Shown: positions 19,800 through 27,485 of the stretch, in pieces
Layout of the letters: the number at the start of each line of letters is the position of its first letter
Numbering within the stretch: position 1 is the first letter of the stretch
Assembly (NCBI GenBank): GCA_963811595.1
Contig: CAWERW010000005.1
Location: forward strand, 124,001 to 188,000
Reading direction: 5' to 3'
Length of the DNA stretch: 64,000 bases
Source: DASQFQ01 sp963811595
GTDB taxonomy: Bacteria > Actinomycetota > Thermoleophilia > Solirubrobacterales > Solirubrobacteraceae
Notes under the pieces: model-generated
What the model was told of the DNA's origin: nothing
Databases searched by the model: none
The model's input: the letters and a program-made list of their open reading frames with translations, nothing else
Position numbers and translations under genes: made by a program

Positions 19800-20551
19800 T
19801 GGACCTCGGGCTCGAAGGGCGCGTCGCGCTCGTCACCGGCGGGTCGAAGGGCATCGGCCTCGGGATCGCGACCGCGCTCGCGGCCGAGGGCGCCCGCGTC
19901 GCGGTGGCCTCGCGCACGCAGGAGGCGGTCGAGGCCGCGGCGGAGCAGATCGGCGGGCAGGGCTTCGTGTTCGACTCCGGCGACCTCGACGCGATCCCCG
20001 GGCTGCTCGACGGCGTCGAGTCCGCGCTCGGCCCGATCGACATCTACATCGCCAACACCGGCGGCCCGCCGCCGAACCAGGACCCGCTCGGCTTCACGCG
20101 CGAGCAGTGGGAGGCCGCGCACCGCACGCTCGTCCTCTCGCCGATGACGATCCTGCAGCGGCTGCTGCCGCAGATGGCGGAGCGCGGCTGGGGCCGCGTC
20201 GTCGCCGTCCAGTCGAGCGCGGTGCTCGAGCCGGTGCCGAACCTCCAGCTCTCCAACGCCCACCGCCCGGGCGTCGTGGCCGGCTTCAAGGTCCTCGCGA
20301 AGCAGTACGCGGCGAGCGGGGTCACGATCAACACCGTCCACCCGGGCCGGATCGCGACCGACCGCATGATCGACACCGCGGGCTCGCGCGAGGCCGCCGA
20401 GGAGATGGCCCGCGAGACCATTCCCGCCGGGCGGCTCGGCGAGGCGGCCGACATGGGCGCCGCCGCGGCCTTCCTGTGCTCCGAGCAGGCCGGCTACATC
20501 ACCGGCATCACGCTGCTGGTCGACGGCGGCATGACCGCCGGCGTCTACTGA
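19799..20551 (+). CDS. atypical short-chain dehydrogenase/reductase lacking the YxxxK pair
   Basis: A 250-residue Rossmann protein. The cofactor motif TGGSKGIG is near 14-21, the NTGG block replaces the usual NNAG, and the family ending GITLLVDGGMTAG is intact. After the conserved Ser (VQSSAV), the position where Tyr is expected holds Asn and that of the catalytic Lys holds Pro (SNAHRP). It therefore probably is not an ordinary SDR oxidoreductase. Family members of this kind are usually annotated as 3-oxoacyl-ACP reductase-like. It overlaps the stop of the small membrane protein. Confidence 0.8.
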   Translation: MDLGLEGRVALVTGGSKGIGLGIATALAAEGARVAVASRTQEAVEAAAEQIGGQGFVFDSGDLDAIPGLLDGVESALGPIDIYIANTGGPPPNQDPLGFTREQWEAAHRTLVLSPMTILQRLLPQMAERGWGRVVAVQSSAVLEPVPNLQLSNAHRPGVVAGFKVLAKQYAASGVTINTVHPGRIATDRMIDTAGSREAAEEMARETIPAGRLGEAADMGAAAAFLCSEQAGYITGITLLVDGGMTAGVY

Positions 20552-20553
20552 AG

Positions 20554-20626
20554 TACCCCCAGCGGGACTCGAACCCGCGATCTCCGCCTTGAAAGGGCGG
20601 CGTCCTAACCGCTAGACCATGGGGGC
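20554..20626 (-). tRNA. tRNA-Glu(UUC)
   Basis: A 73-nt minus-strand cloverleaf. Acceptor GCCCCCA/TGGGGGT, D-arm GGTCTAGCGG, anticodon stem CCGCC/GGCGG around CTTTCAA (anticodon UUC), T-arm GCGGG-TTCGAGT-CCCGC. Discriminator A; CCA not encoded. Confidence 0.93.
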
Positions 20627-20645
20627 TCGCGGTCACGCCAGTGTA

Positions 20646-20976
20646 TGGGCCGCCTGGGACTCGAACCCAGAACCACGGGATTAACCTGCCGCACCGGCTT
20701 TCACCGGCCTCCGGCGCACGAGGCGCCGGCGTTGCGGTCTGGACCATCTCTTCACCCTCGGCCGGACCGGTCGGGTGGGCGGCGTATGGCCTCTGAGGGC
20801 TCTCCCGCCGCAGCGGGGTTGCCTGCTGATCGCCCAATCCCCGGAGATTTTCACCACGATGGGTACTCCGGGGCTCTCAGGGGGTCCCAGCAAATAGCCG
20901 CCGACGAACTAGCGATCTCTCGACTAGCGCTCCTTTTTCTTGAAGTCCCTTGCTCTGCCAGTTGAGCTAACGGCCC
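20646..20976 (-). tRNA. tRNA-Lys(UUU) interrupted by a group I intron
   Basis: The 5' exon (20976-20943, 34 nt) has acceptor GGGCCGT, D-arm GCTC/GAGC and AGGGACTT. The 3' exon (20684-20646, 39 nt) has TTAATCCC, T-arm CTGGG-TTCGAGT-CCCAG and acceptor GCGGCCC plus discriminator A. Joined, they give a 73-nt cloverleaf with loop CTTTTAA, anticodon UUU for lysine. The exons meet exactly between nucleotides 34 and 35 of the tRNA. One mismatch (A27-G43) closes the anticodon stem. CCA is not encoded. Confidence 0.9.
20685..20942 (-). ncRNA. group I (IC3-like) self-splicing intron, 258 nt
   Basis: The insert follows U34 of the 5' exon and ends in G, as group I introns do. Its 3' half carries the catalytic core. 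GGGTGAAGAGATGGTCCAG matches the P3-P8-P7 stretch of tRNA group I introns such as that of Azoarcus. CAGAGGCCATACG is the matching P7 5' strand, pairing with ATGGTCC. ACGCCGCCCACC is the downstream joining/P3 region. A GAAA-capped hairpin (CCGGTGAAAGCCGG) near the 3' end corresponds to a P9 element. It is too short for a homing endonuclease, and none is encoded. Confidence 0.88.
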
Positions 20977-21044
20977 TGCCCGCAGTCTAGGCGAGCCCCG
21001 GTGGAGAGACGCTGCGCTTGACACACCTCTAAGCTCCCTTACCA

Positions 21045-21665
21045 ATGGGCGCTGGGAGGAGCTCAGACGCCGGGGCCCGCCGCAGACGGCGGAGTCCCGA
21101 AGTTGCTGAACGGGAGATCATCGACGCCGCCGAGGAACTGCTGCGCGAGCGCCCGTTCCGCGACCTGACCGTCGACGAGGTGATGCGGCGCACGGACCTG
21201 TCGCGCCCGTCCTTCTACGTCTACTTCCGCGACCGCCATCACCTCGTGCTGAAGGTCGTCGAGCGACTGACGGCGGAGAGCTCCGAGAATGCCGACGTCT
21301 GGTACACGGCCCAGGGCTCCGGGCGCGAGGTCATCCGCGAGGCGACCGCGGGCGTCGTGGACGTCTTCGCCCGCCACGGCGCCGTGCTGCAGGCGCTCGC
21401 CGACGCCGCCGCCGACGATCTCGACGTCGAGGCCGCGTACCGCGGCTCGCTCGAGTACTTCATCGAGGCGACCGCCCGGCACATCGAGCGCGAGATGGAG
21501 GCCGGCAACATGCTCCCCTGCAACGCGCAAGAGACCGCGCGGGCGCTGTCGATCATGAACCAGCGCTACCTGATCACGGTGCTCGGCCGCAACCCGCTCG
21601 TCGAGCCCGAAGTGGTCGTCGACACGATCACGACGATCTGGATCCGCACGCTCTACGGTGAATGA
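21045..21665 (+). CDS. TetR-family transcriptional regulator
   Basis: A 206-residue regulator. The TetR helix-turn-helix runs from AEREIIDAAEELL to VMRRTDLSRPSFYVYFRDRHHL (about 26-72), followed by an all-helical ligand domain resembling the EthR type. Basic N-terminus (RRRRRS). It is directly upstream of an alpha/beta hydrolase, the two coding regions abutting, so it probably controls that gene and itself. Ligand unknown. Confidence 0.9.
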   Translation: MGAGRSSDAGARRRRRSPEVAEREIIDAAEELLRERPFRDLTVDEVMRRTDLSRPSFYVYFRDRHHLVLKVVERLTAESSENADVWYTAQGSGREVIREATAGVVDVFARHGAVLQALADAAADDLDVEAAYRGSLEYFIEATARHIEREMEAGNMLPCNAQETARALSIMNQRYLITVLGRNPLVEPEVVVDTITTIWIRTLYGE

Positions 21666-22472
21666 ATGCCGTTCACCGACGCCAACGGGCTGACCCTCTA
21701 CTACGAGGAGTACGGCGAGGGCGAGCCGCTCCTGTGCATCATGGGCCTCGCGGCCGACCACCTCGCGTGGGCGCTGCAGATCGAGGCGTTCGCCGCCCGC
21801 CACCGCACGATCGTCTTCGACAACCGCGACATCGGGCAGAGCGGCTACGCCGACGGCCCCTATGAGGTCGCCGACATGGCCGCCGATGCGCTCGCGCTCG
21901 CCGACGCGCTCGGCCTCGACTCGTTCCACGTGCTCGGCGCGTCCCTCGGGGGCGCGATCGCGCAGCACCTCGCGCTCGCCGCCCCGGAGCGCGTCCGCAC
22001 GCTCACGCTCGCGGTGAGCTGGGCCGGCAGCGGCGCCTACGCGCGGGAGAAGACGCGCCTGTGGGCGCAGGAGCGGCACCTGCGCGACCGCGAGAGCTGG
22101 CTCGACTCGCTGCTGCTCGCCACCGTCTCGGAGGACTTCTACGAGAACCCGGAGATGGTCGCGTTCGTCAAGCAGGTGATGCTCTCCAATGAGCACCCCC
22201 AGGCGCCCGAGGGCTTCGAGCGCCAGGCCGACGCGTCGAGCCGCCACGACCTGCGCGGTCGCCTCGCCGGCCTGACCATGCCCGTGCACGTGATCGCGGG
22301 CGAGCACGACGTGCTGATCCCGCGCTGGAAGTGCGAGGAGCTCGCCGCCGAGATCCCCGGCGCGACGCTGACGGTGATCGAGCGCGGCTCGCACGCGCTG
22401 CAGCTCGAGACGCCGGAGGCGTTCAACGCCGCCGTGCTCGACTGGATCGCCGACGCGGCCGTCAGTGCTTGA
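21666..22472 (+). CDS. alpha/beta hydrolase
   Basis: A 268-residue hydrolase-fold protein. The nucleophile Ser is in G-A-S-L-G (S93), the acid Asp in IAGEHD near 214, and the His in ERGSHAL near 243. FDNRDIGQSG carries the lid-adjacent block common to haloalkane dehalogenase/esterase-like enzymes. It is an intracellular esterase or lactonase-type enzyme of unknown substrate. It follows the TetR gene without a gap and overlaps the 3' end of purH by 11 nt on the other strand. Confidence 0.85.
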   Translation: MPFTDANGLTLYYEEYGEGEPLLCIMGLAADHLAWALQIEAFAARHRTIVFDNRDIGQSGYADGPYEVADMAADALALADALGLDSFHVLGASLGGAIAQHLALAAPERVRTLTLAVSWAGSGAYAREKTRLWAQERHLRDRESWLDSLLLATVSEDFYENPEMVAFVKQVMLSNEHPQAPEGFERQADASSRHDLRGRLAGLTMPVHVIAGEHDVLIPRWKCEELAAEIPGATLTVIERGSHALQLETPEAFNAAVLDWIADAAVSA

Positions 22473-24030
22473 AGTGCCGGCGGTGCGTGAAGACCATCGA
22501 GATGCCCGCCGCGTCGGCGGCCTCGACGACCTCGGGATCGCGCTTGGAGCCGCCCGGCTGGATGATGCACGTCGCGCCCGCGTCGACCGCGAGCTGCGGG
22601 CCGTCTGAGAACGGGAAGAACGCGTCGCTCGCCAGCGCTGAGCCGGTGAGCTCGGTGCCCGCCTCGCGGGCCTTGTCGATGGCGAGGCGCACGGAGTCGA
22701 CGCGGCTCATCTGCCCCGCGCCGATGCCGACGGTCGCGAGCTCCTTGGACAGCACGATCGCGTTGGAGCGCACGTGCTTGCAGACCTTCCAGGCGAACAG
22801 CATCTCGCCCCACTCGCGCTCGGTCGGCTTGCGCTCGGTGACGATCTCCATCGCCGAGCGGTCCTCGAGGTCGAGGTCGCGGTCCTGCACCAGCAGCCCG
22901 CCCATGACGCGCTTGAGGTCGCGCTCGGCGACGTTGAGGTGGCGGCGCTCGTTGTCCTCGAGGATGCGCATGTTCGGCTTCGTGCCGAGGATCTCGAGCG
23001 CCCCCTCGGTGAAGCGCGGGGCGAAGATGACCTCGCAGAACTGCTTCACGAGCGCCTCGGCGAACTCCTCGTCGACCGTGCGGTTGACGGTGATGACGCC
23101 GCCGAAGGCCGATAGCGGGTCGCACGCGAACGCGCGCTCGTAGGCCTCGAGCACCGAGCCGGCGGCCGCGCAGCCGCACGGGTTGTTGTGCTTGATGATC
23201 GCGCAGGCGGGAAGCTCGAACTCCTGCACGACCAGGCGCGCCGAGTTGAGGTCGAGCACGTTGTTGAACGACAGCTCGCGGCCGCCGAGCTGGCGCACCA
23301 TCGAGAGCACGTGCATGCGCGAGCCGACCTGCTGGTAGTAGGCCGCGCGCTGGTGCGGGTTCTCGCCGTAGGCGAGGTCGGTCACCTTCTCGTAGGCGCC
23401 CATGAGCACGGGCGGGAAGTCGTCGAGCCGCTCGGCGAACCAGCGCGCGATCGCGGAGTCGTAGCGGGCGGTCGCGGCGAACGCCTCGACGGCGAGGCTC
23501 TCGCGCGTGGCGAGCGAGAGGTGGCAGTCGCTCTCCGAGAGCTCCTGCAGGATCGCGTCGTAGGACTCCGGCTCCACGACGACCGCGGAGAACAGGAAGT
23601 TCTTCGCCGCCGCCCGGATCATCGTCGGGCCGCCGATGTCGATGTTCTCGATCACCTCGGCCTCGTCGACCCCGCGGCGCGCCGCGGTCTCCTCGAACGG
23701 GTAGAGGTTCACGCACACGAGGTCGACGAACTCGATGTCGTTCTCCTCGGCGGCGACCATGTGGGCGGGGTCGTCGCGGCGCGCGAGCAGGCCGGCGTAG
23801 AGCTTCGGGTGGAGCGTCTTGACGCGCCCGCTCATGATCTCGGGGAAGCCGGTGAAATCGTCGATCGCGCGGACGGTGAGCCCGGCCGCCTCGAGCGCCT
23901 TGGCGGTGCCCCCGGTGGAGACGAGCTCGACGCCGAGGCCGGCGAGGCCCTTCGCGAACTCGACGATCCCCGTCTTGTCCGACACGGAGAGCACCGCGCG
24001 ACGGATCCGAACCTCGCCTGGCTGCGTCAT
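22462..24030 (-). CDS. purH: bifunctional AICAR transformylase / IMP cyclohydrolase
   Basis: A 522-residue enzyme catalysing the last two steps to IMP. The N-terminal MGS-like cyclohydrolase domain (RRAVLSVSDKTGIVEFA, ELVSTGGTAKAL, HPKLYAGLLAR) is followed by the transformylase domain (LRYGENPHQ-type segment YGENPHQRAAYY, IIKHNNPCG, DPLSAFGG, ASDAFFPF). The Lys-His-Asn-Asn-Pro loop holds the catalytic Lys-His. ATG at 24030. It lies 16 nt downstream of purN in the same direction, so it is probably the third gene of recQ-purN-purH. Confidence 0.97.
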   Translation of the reverse strand: MTQPGEVRIRRAVLSVSDKTGIVEFAKGLAGLGVELVSTGGTAKALEAAGLTVRAIDDFTGFPEIMSGRVKTLHPKLYAGLLARRDDPAHMVAAEENDIEFVDLVCVNLYPFEETAARRGVDEAEVIENIDIGGPTMIRAAAKNFLFSAVVVEPESYDAILQELSESDCHLSLATRESLAVEAFAATARYDSAIARWFAERLDDFPPVLMGAYEKVTDLAYGENPHQRAAYYQQVGSRMHVLSMVRQLGGRELSFNNVLDLNSARLVVQEFELPACAIIKHNNPCGCAAAGSVLEAYERAFACDPLSAFGGVITVNRTVDEEFAEALVKQFCEVIFAPRFTEGALEILGTKPNMRILEDNERRHLNVAERDLKRVMGGLLVQDRDLDLEDRSAMEIVTERKPTEREWGEMLFAWKVCKHVRSNAIVLSKELATVGIGAGQMSRVDSVRLAIDKAREAGTELTGSALASDAFFPFSDGPQLAVDAGATCIIQPGGSKRDPEVVEAADAAGISMVFTHRRHFKH

Positions 24031-24046
24031 CGGCGCCGGACGATAG

Positions 24047-24655
24047 TCAGGACGCGATCAACACGCGGCGTGGGTTCGCCGGGTCGATCCGCACCGCGTC
24101 GCGGGCGATCAGGCGCACCGCCTCGCACAGCAGCTCGTGCTCGATCGGGCGCAGCGCGGAGCGCACCTCGGCGGCGTCGACGGCCGCCGGGAGATCGACC
24201 GCGCGCTGCAGGACGATCGGGCCGGTGTCGACGCCCTCGTCGACGAAGTGCACCGTCACGCCGAACACCTTGACCCCGTAGGCGAGCGCCTGCTCGATGG
24301 CGCCGATGCCGGTGAACGCGGGCAGCAGCGCGGGGTGGACGTTGACGACGCGCTGGGGGAAGCGGCCGAGGAACGCGGGGGAGAGCAGCTGCATGTAGCC
24401 GGCGAGCACCACGAGCTCGACGCCGCGCTCGGCGAGCCAGGCGGCCATGGCGGCGTCGCGGTCGGCGCGCTGCGCGTACTCCGCGCGCGGGAAGGCCGCC
24501 GTCTCGACGCCGGCCCGCCGCGCGCGCTCGAGCGCCCGCGCGTCGGGCTTGTCGGAGCCGACCGCCACGACCTCGACGCCCTCGTGCCCGTGCACGGTGT
24601 CGAGGATGGCCTGGAGGTTCGTGCCCGCCCCCGAGGCGAGGACGCCGACCCTCAC
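24047..24655 (-). CDS. purN: phosphoribosylglycinamide formyltransferase
   Basis: A 202-residue folate-dependent GAR transformylase, third step of purine synthesis. From GTG 24655: VRVGVLASGAGTNLQAI binds the phosphate, VVLAGYMQLL and VNVHPALLPAF contain the catalytic Asn-His pair, and HFVDEGVDTGPI carries the catalytic Asp. The start overlaps the recQ stop by 4 nt. Normal length. Confidence 0.96.
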   Translation of the reverse strand: MRVGVLASGAGTNLQAILDTVHGHEGVEVVAVGSDKPDARALERARRAGVETAAFPRAEYAQRADRDAAMAAWLAERGVELVVLAGYMQLLSPAFLGRFPQRVVNVHPALLPAFTGIGAIEQALAYGVKVFGVTVHFVDEGVDTGPIVLQRAVDLPAAVDAAEVRSALRPIEHELLCEAVRLIARDAVRIDPANPRRVLIAS

Positions 24656-26517
24656 GCGACTTCGAGCTTCGGGAAGCGCCCGCCGGTGGAGCGCAGCGTG
24701 CCCGCCTGCAGCAGCGCGTCGACGCGCTCGAGCACCGCGTCGGCGCGCAGGTGCCCGTAGGTGCCGTAGCCCGGCAGCCCGTCGTAGGCGTACTTGGCGA
24801 TCACCTTCGAGCGGCCGCCGCGCAGCACCTCGACCGCGCGCGTGCGCCCGACGCCGGGCTGCGCGGCCGCGACGACGTCGAGGATCGCGTCGTCGAGCTC
24901 CTCGAGGTCGCCCGCCGCCGGGCGCTGCGCGAGCTGCGCCGGCCGGTGGCCGCGCGCCCGCGACGGCGCCGTCGGCGGCGCGGGGGCGATCGACGGGTCG
25001 CAGACGTCGCAGCACGGGCCCTCGGCCTGCGGCTCCGAGACGTCGCCGAAGTGGCGCAGGATGCCGAGCCGCCGGCACGTGGAGCCCTCGACCCACGCCC
25101 ACACGGAGCGGTACTGGCGCCAGCGCGCCTTCGTGCCCTCGCGCGCCGAGGTGCGGCAGACCGCGAGCGCGCGCCCGTCCCACTCGCCGGTGACGCGGCC
25201 GGTCACGAGGTCGGGCGGCGACGGCGCAGGCTGGATGACGCCGGCGCGTGCGAGGTGCCCGACGATCGCGCGCACCGCGTCGTCCTCCGCCCCGCCGGTG
25301 ACCGCGCGCAGCTCCTGCAGGCCGACCGCGAAGCGCCCGTTCTCCGCCCGCCCGAGCAGCCGCTTGGCGACCGTGGCGATCGCGCCCTCGTCGACCGTCG
25401 AGCGCTCGATGAAGAACACGTGCAGGCCCTTGTCGCGCGAGGACGCGAACAGCAGGCAGCGCGCGGGCTTGCCGTCGCGGCCCGCACGGCCGGCCTCCTG
25501 GTAGTAGGCCTCGATCGAGCCCGGGACGCTCTCGTGGCAGACCGTCCGCACGTCGGCCTTGTCGACGCCCATCCCGAACGCGTTCGTCGCCACCACCACC
25601 GGCGACTCGCCGGCCATGAAGCGCCGCTGCGTCTCGGCGCGCAGCTCGCGGTTGAGCCCCGCGTGGTAGGCCTCGACGCGCACCCCGAGCTCGCGCCCCA
25701 GGCGCGTGGCGAGCTTGTCGCACTCGTTGCGCGTGCCGGCGTAGACGATCGCCGGCTGCGCGCCCGGCTCCGCGAGCGACGCGGCGATGCCGCGGTGGCC
25801 CGCCTCCTTCGTCGCGCACGGGACGACCGCGAACGAGAGGTTCGGGCGGTCGAACCCGGTGGCCACCCGCACGGGGTCGCGCAGGCCGAGCCGGGTGACG
25901 ATGTCGGCCGCCACCTGCGGCGTCGCGGTCGCCGTCGAGGCCACGATCGCCTTCGCCCCCAGCCAGCGCGCGGCGTCGGCGAGCCGGAAGTAGTCGGGCC
26001 GGAAGTCGTGCCCCCACTGCGAGACGCAGTGCGCCTCGTCGACGACGAACAGCCCGATGTCCGCGCCGCGCAGGCGCTCGAGGAAGCCCGGCGAGGAGAA
26101 GCGCTCGGGCGCGACGTAGAGCAGCCGCACGTGGCCGGCGGCGGCGTGCTCGATCACGCGCCGGTTCGCGGCCGCGTCGCGCTGCGCGTTGACGAGCCCG
26201 ACGCGGCCGGGCGCGACGCGCTCGAGCGCCTCGACCTGGTCCTGCATCAGCGAGACGAGCGGCGACACGACCAGCGTCAGGTCCGTGCGCATGAGCGCGG
26301 GCAGCTGGTAGCAGAGCGACTTGCCCGAGCCGGTGGGCATCACCACGAGCACGTCGCGGTCCGCCAGCGCCGCCCCGACCGCGTCGGCCTGCCCGGGCCG
26401 GAAGGCGGGGAAGCCGAACAGCTCGTGCAGCGCACCGTGGGGATCGCGGGCGCGCGCGACGGGCTCCGGCGGGGGCGGGCCGAGGCCGGGCAGCGCGAGG
26501 GTCGAGGCGGCTTCCAT
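24652..26517 (-). CDS. recQ: RecQ-family ATP-dependent DNA helicase
   Basis: A 621-residue 3'-5' helicase. FRPGQADAV (motif 0), MPTGSGKSLCYQLP (Walker A), VDEAHCVSQWGHDFRPDY (DEAH plus the RecQ aromatic loop), STATATP, and the second RecA domain NAFGMGVDKADVR and QEAGRAGRDG are all present. A zinc-binding RQC region follows, with Cys clusters near CRRLG and CCDVC, then a winged-helix/HRDC-like tail. It unwinds forks and recombination intermediates. It is translationally coupled to purN, an odd but shared transcription unit. A pur-type promoter element lies just upstream. Confidence 0.93.
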   Translation of the reverse strand: MEAASTLALPGLGPPPPEPVARARDPHGALHELFGFPAFRPGQADAVGAALADRDVLVVMPTGSGKSLCYQLPALMRTDLTLVVSPLVSLMQDQVEALERVAPGRVGLVNAQRDAAANRRVIEHAAAGHVRLLYVAPERFSSPGFLERLRGADIGLFVVDEAHCVSQWGHDFRPDYFRLADAARWLGAKAIVASTATATPQVAADIVTRLGLRDPVRVATGFDRPNLSFAVVPCATKEAGHRGIAASLAEPGAQPAIVYAGTRNECDKLATRLGRELGVRVEAYHAGLNRELRAETQRRFMAGESPVVVATNAFGMGVDKADVRTVCHESVPGSIEAYYQEAGRAGRDGKPARCLLFASSRDKGLHVFFIERSTVDEGAIATVAKRLLGRAENGRFAVGLQELRAVTGGAEDDAVRAIVGHLARAGVIQPAPSPPDLVTGRVTGEWDGRALAVCRTSAREGTKARWRQYRSVWAWVEGSTCRRLGILRHFGDVSEPQAEGPCCDVCDPSIAPAPPTAPSRARGHRPAQLAQRPAAGDLEELDDAILDVVAAAQPGVGRTRAVEVLRGGRSKVIAKYAYDGLPGYGTYGHLRADAVLERVDALLQAGTLRSTGGRFPKLEVA

Positions 26518-26527
26518 GGGCCGCCGG

Positions 26528-26548
26528 ACATTACCCCCGGCCCCGGCG
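26528..26548 (-). promoter_or_regulatory. predicted recQ-purN-purH promoter with shared pur element
   Basis: On the minus strand CGCCGGGGCCG is followed after 4 nt by TAATGT, a TAnnnT -10 box 11 nt upstream of the recQ ATG, implying an almost leaderless transcript. The same 11-mer and spacing precede purF and purC. Confidence 0.45.
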
Positions 26549-26642
26549 GGTTCCCGGCCGCCGGAGCCGCCCGGCACAGGCCCGTGACAAAGACCCTGCA
26601 GATGGCGCACAGAGCCGGTGCCGGGCGTGCGAGAGTCCACCG

Positions 26643-27284
26643 ATGGAGGTCGTCGACGAGTACCTCGCCGAACTCGCGCGGCGGATGCGCGACGTGCTCG
26701 GCGATGACCTGCTCGGCGTCTACGCCGGCGGCTCGCTCGCGCTCGGCGCCTACGAGCCGGGGCGCAGCGACGTCGACGTCAGCGCCGTCGTCGCGGCGCC
26801 GCTCGCGCCGGAGGCCAAGCAGGCGCTCGTCGCCGCGCTGCGCCACGAGGCGCTGCCCTGCCCGGCACGCGGGCTCGAGCTCGTCGTCTACCCGCTCGCC
26901 ACCGTGCAGGCGGCCACCAGCGCGCCCGGCTTCGACCTCAACCTCAACACCGGCGAGCGCATGGACTTCCGCGTCGACGAGGCGCCGGGCGACATCGAGG
27001 GCTTCTGGTTCGCCATCGACCGCGCGATCCTGCGCGACCACGGGATCGCGGTGCACGGCCCGCCGGTGGCCGAGCTGTTCGCCCCGATCCCGCGCGAGGC
27101 CGTGCTGCCGCTACTCGCCGAGTCGGTCCGCTGGCACCGCGACTCCGATGTGCCGCTGGGCAGCGACGTCGTGCTCAACACCGCCCGCGCGCTGCACTTC
27201 GCCGACACCGGGGTCTGGGTCTCGAAGCGCGAGGCCGGTTCTCGCTACCTCGAAGCTGCGGTCATCCGGCTTGACCGCGGATGA
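26643..27284 (+). CDS. nucleotidyltransferase-fold protein related to aminoglycoside adenylyltransferases
   Basis: A 213-residue protein from ATG 26643. YAGGSLALGAYEPGRSDVDVSAVV contains the G-S-x-n-D-x-D signature of the nucleotidyltransferase superfamily with both metal Asp residues. The downstream part (FWFAIDRAILRDHG, VLNTARALHF) resembles the helical domain of ANT(3'')-like enzymes but is shorter than AadA (about 260). It may adenylylate a small molecule; resistance activity is not implied by sequence alone. Confidence 0.7.
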   Translation: MEVVDEYLAELARRMRDVLGDDLLGVYAGGSLALGAYEPGRSDVDVSAVVAAPLAPEAKQALVAALRHEALPCPARGLELVVYPLATVQAATSAPGFDLNLNTGERMDFRVDEAPGDIEGFWFAIDRAILRDHGIAVHGPPVAELFAPIPREAVLPLLAESVRWHRDSDVPLGSDVVLNTARALHFADTGVWVSKREAGSRYLEAAVIRLDRG

Positions 27285-27305
27285 GCGTCCGGTAGCGTGC
27301 GGACG

Positions 27306-27485
27306 ATGTCCAAGCGAACCGCAAAGCCGAAGAGCAAGCGCAAGCCGCCGATCCCACCGGCGCTGGCCGAGAAGCTCGCGAACACACCGCGGCGCGCGGC
27401 GGCCGCCGACGCGCAGGCGAATGCGCCGGTCCAGCGCGCCGAGGAGCACAGCCGCCCGGCGCCGATGCGCCACCAGGGTCGCTAG
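27306..27485 (+). CDS. small Lys/Pro/Ala-rich hypothetical protein
   Basis: 59 residues, strongly basic at the N-terminus (SKRTAKPKSKRKPP), then PPALAEKLANTPRRAAAADA and a polar tail ending APMRHQGR. Soluble and probably disordered. The stop overlaps the convergent purF stop by 4 nt. Family not recognised; coding status is supported only by start, stop and fit into the gap. Confidence 0.45.
   Translation: MSKRTAKPKSKRKPPIPPALAEKLANTPRRAAAADAQANAPVQRAEEHSRPAPMRHQGR

Noticed and set aside
20646..20976. Two separate tRNA fragments or a decayed tRNA
   Set aside because: The halves join to a complete lysine tRNA with exact 34/35 spacing, and the insert has a group I core.
21018..21023. TTGACA as a -35 box for the TetR gene
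   Set aside because: With normal spacing the -10 would fall on the start codon (accaat at 21041-21046), so it cannot drive the ATG at 21045.
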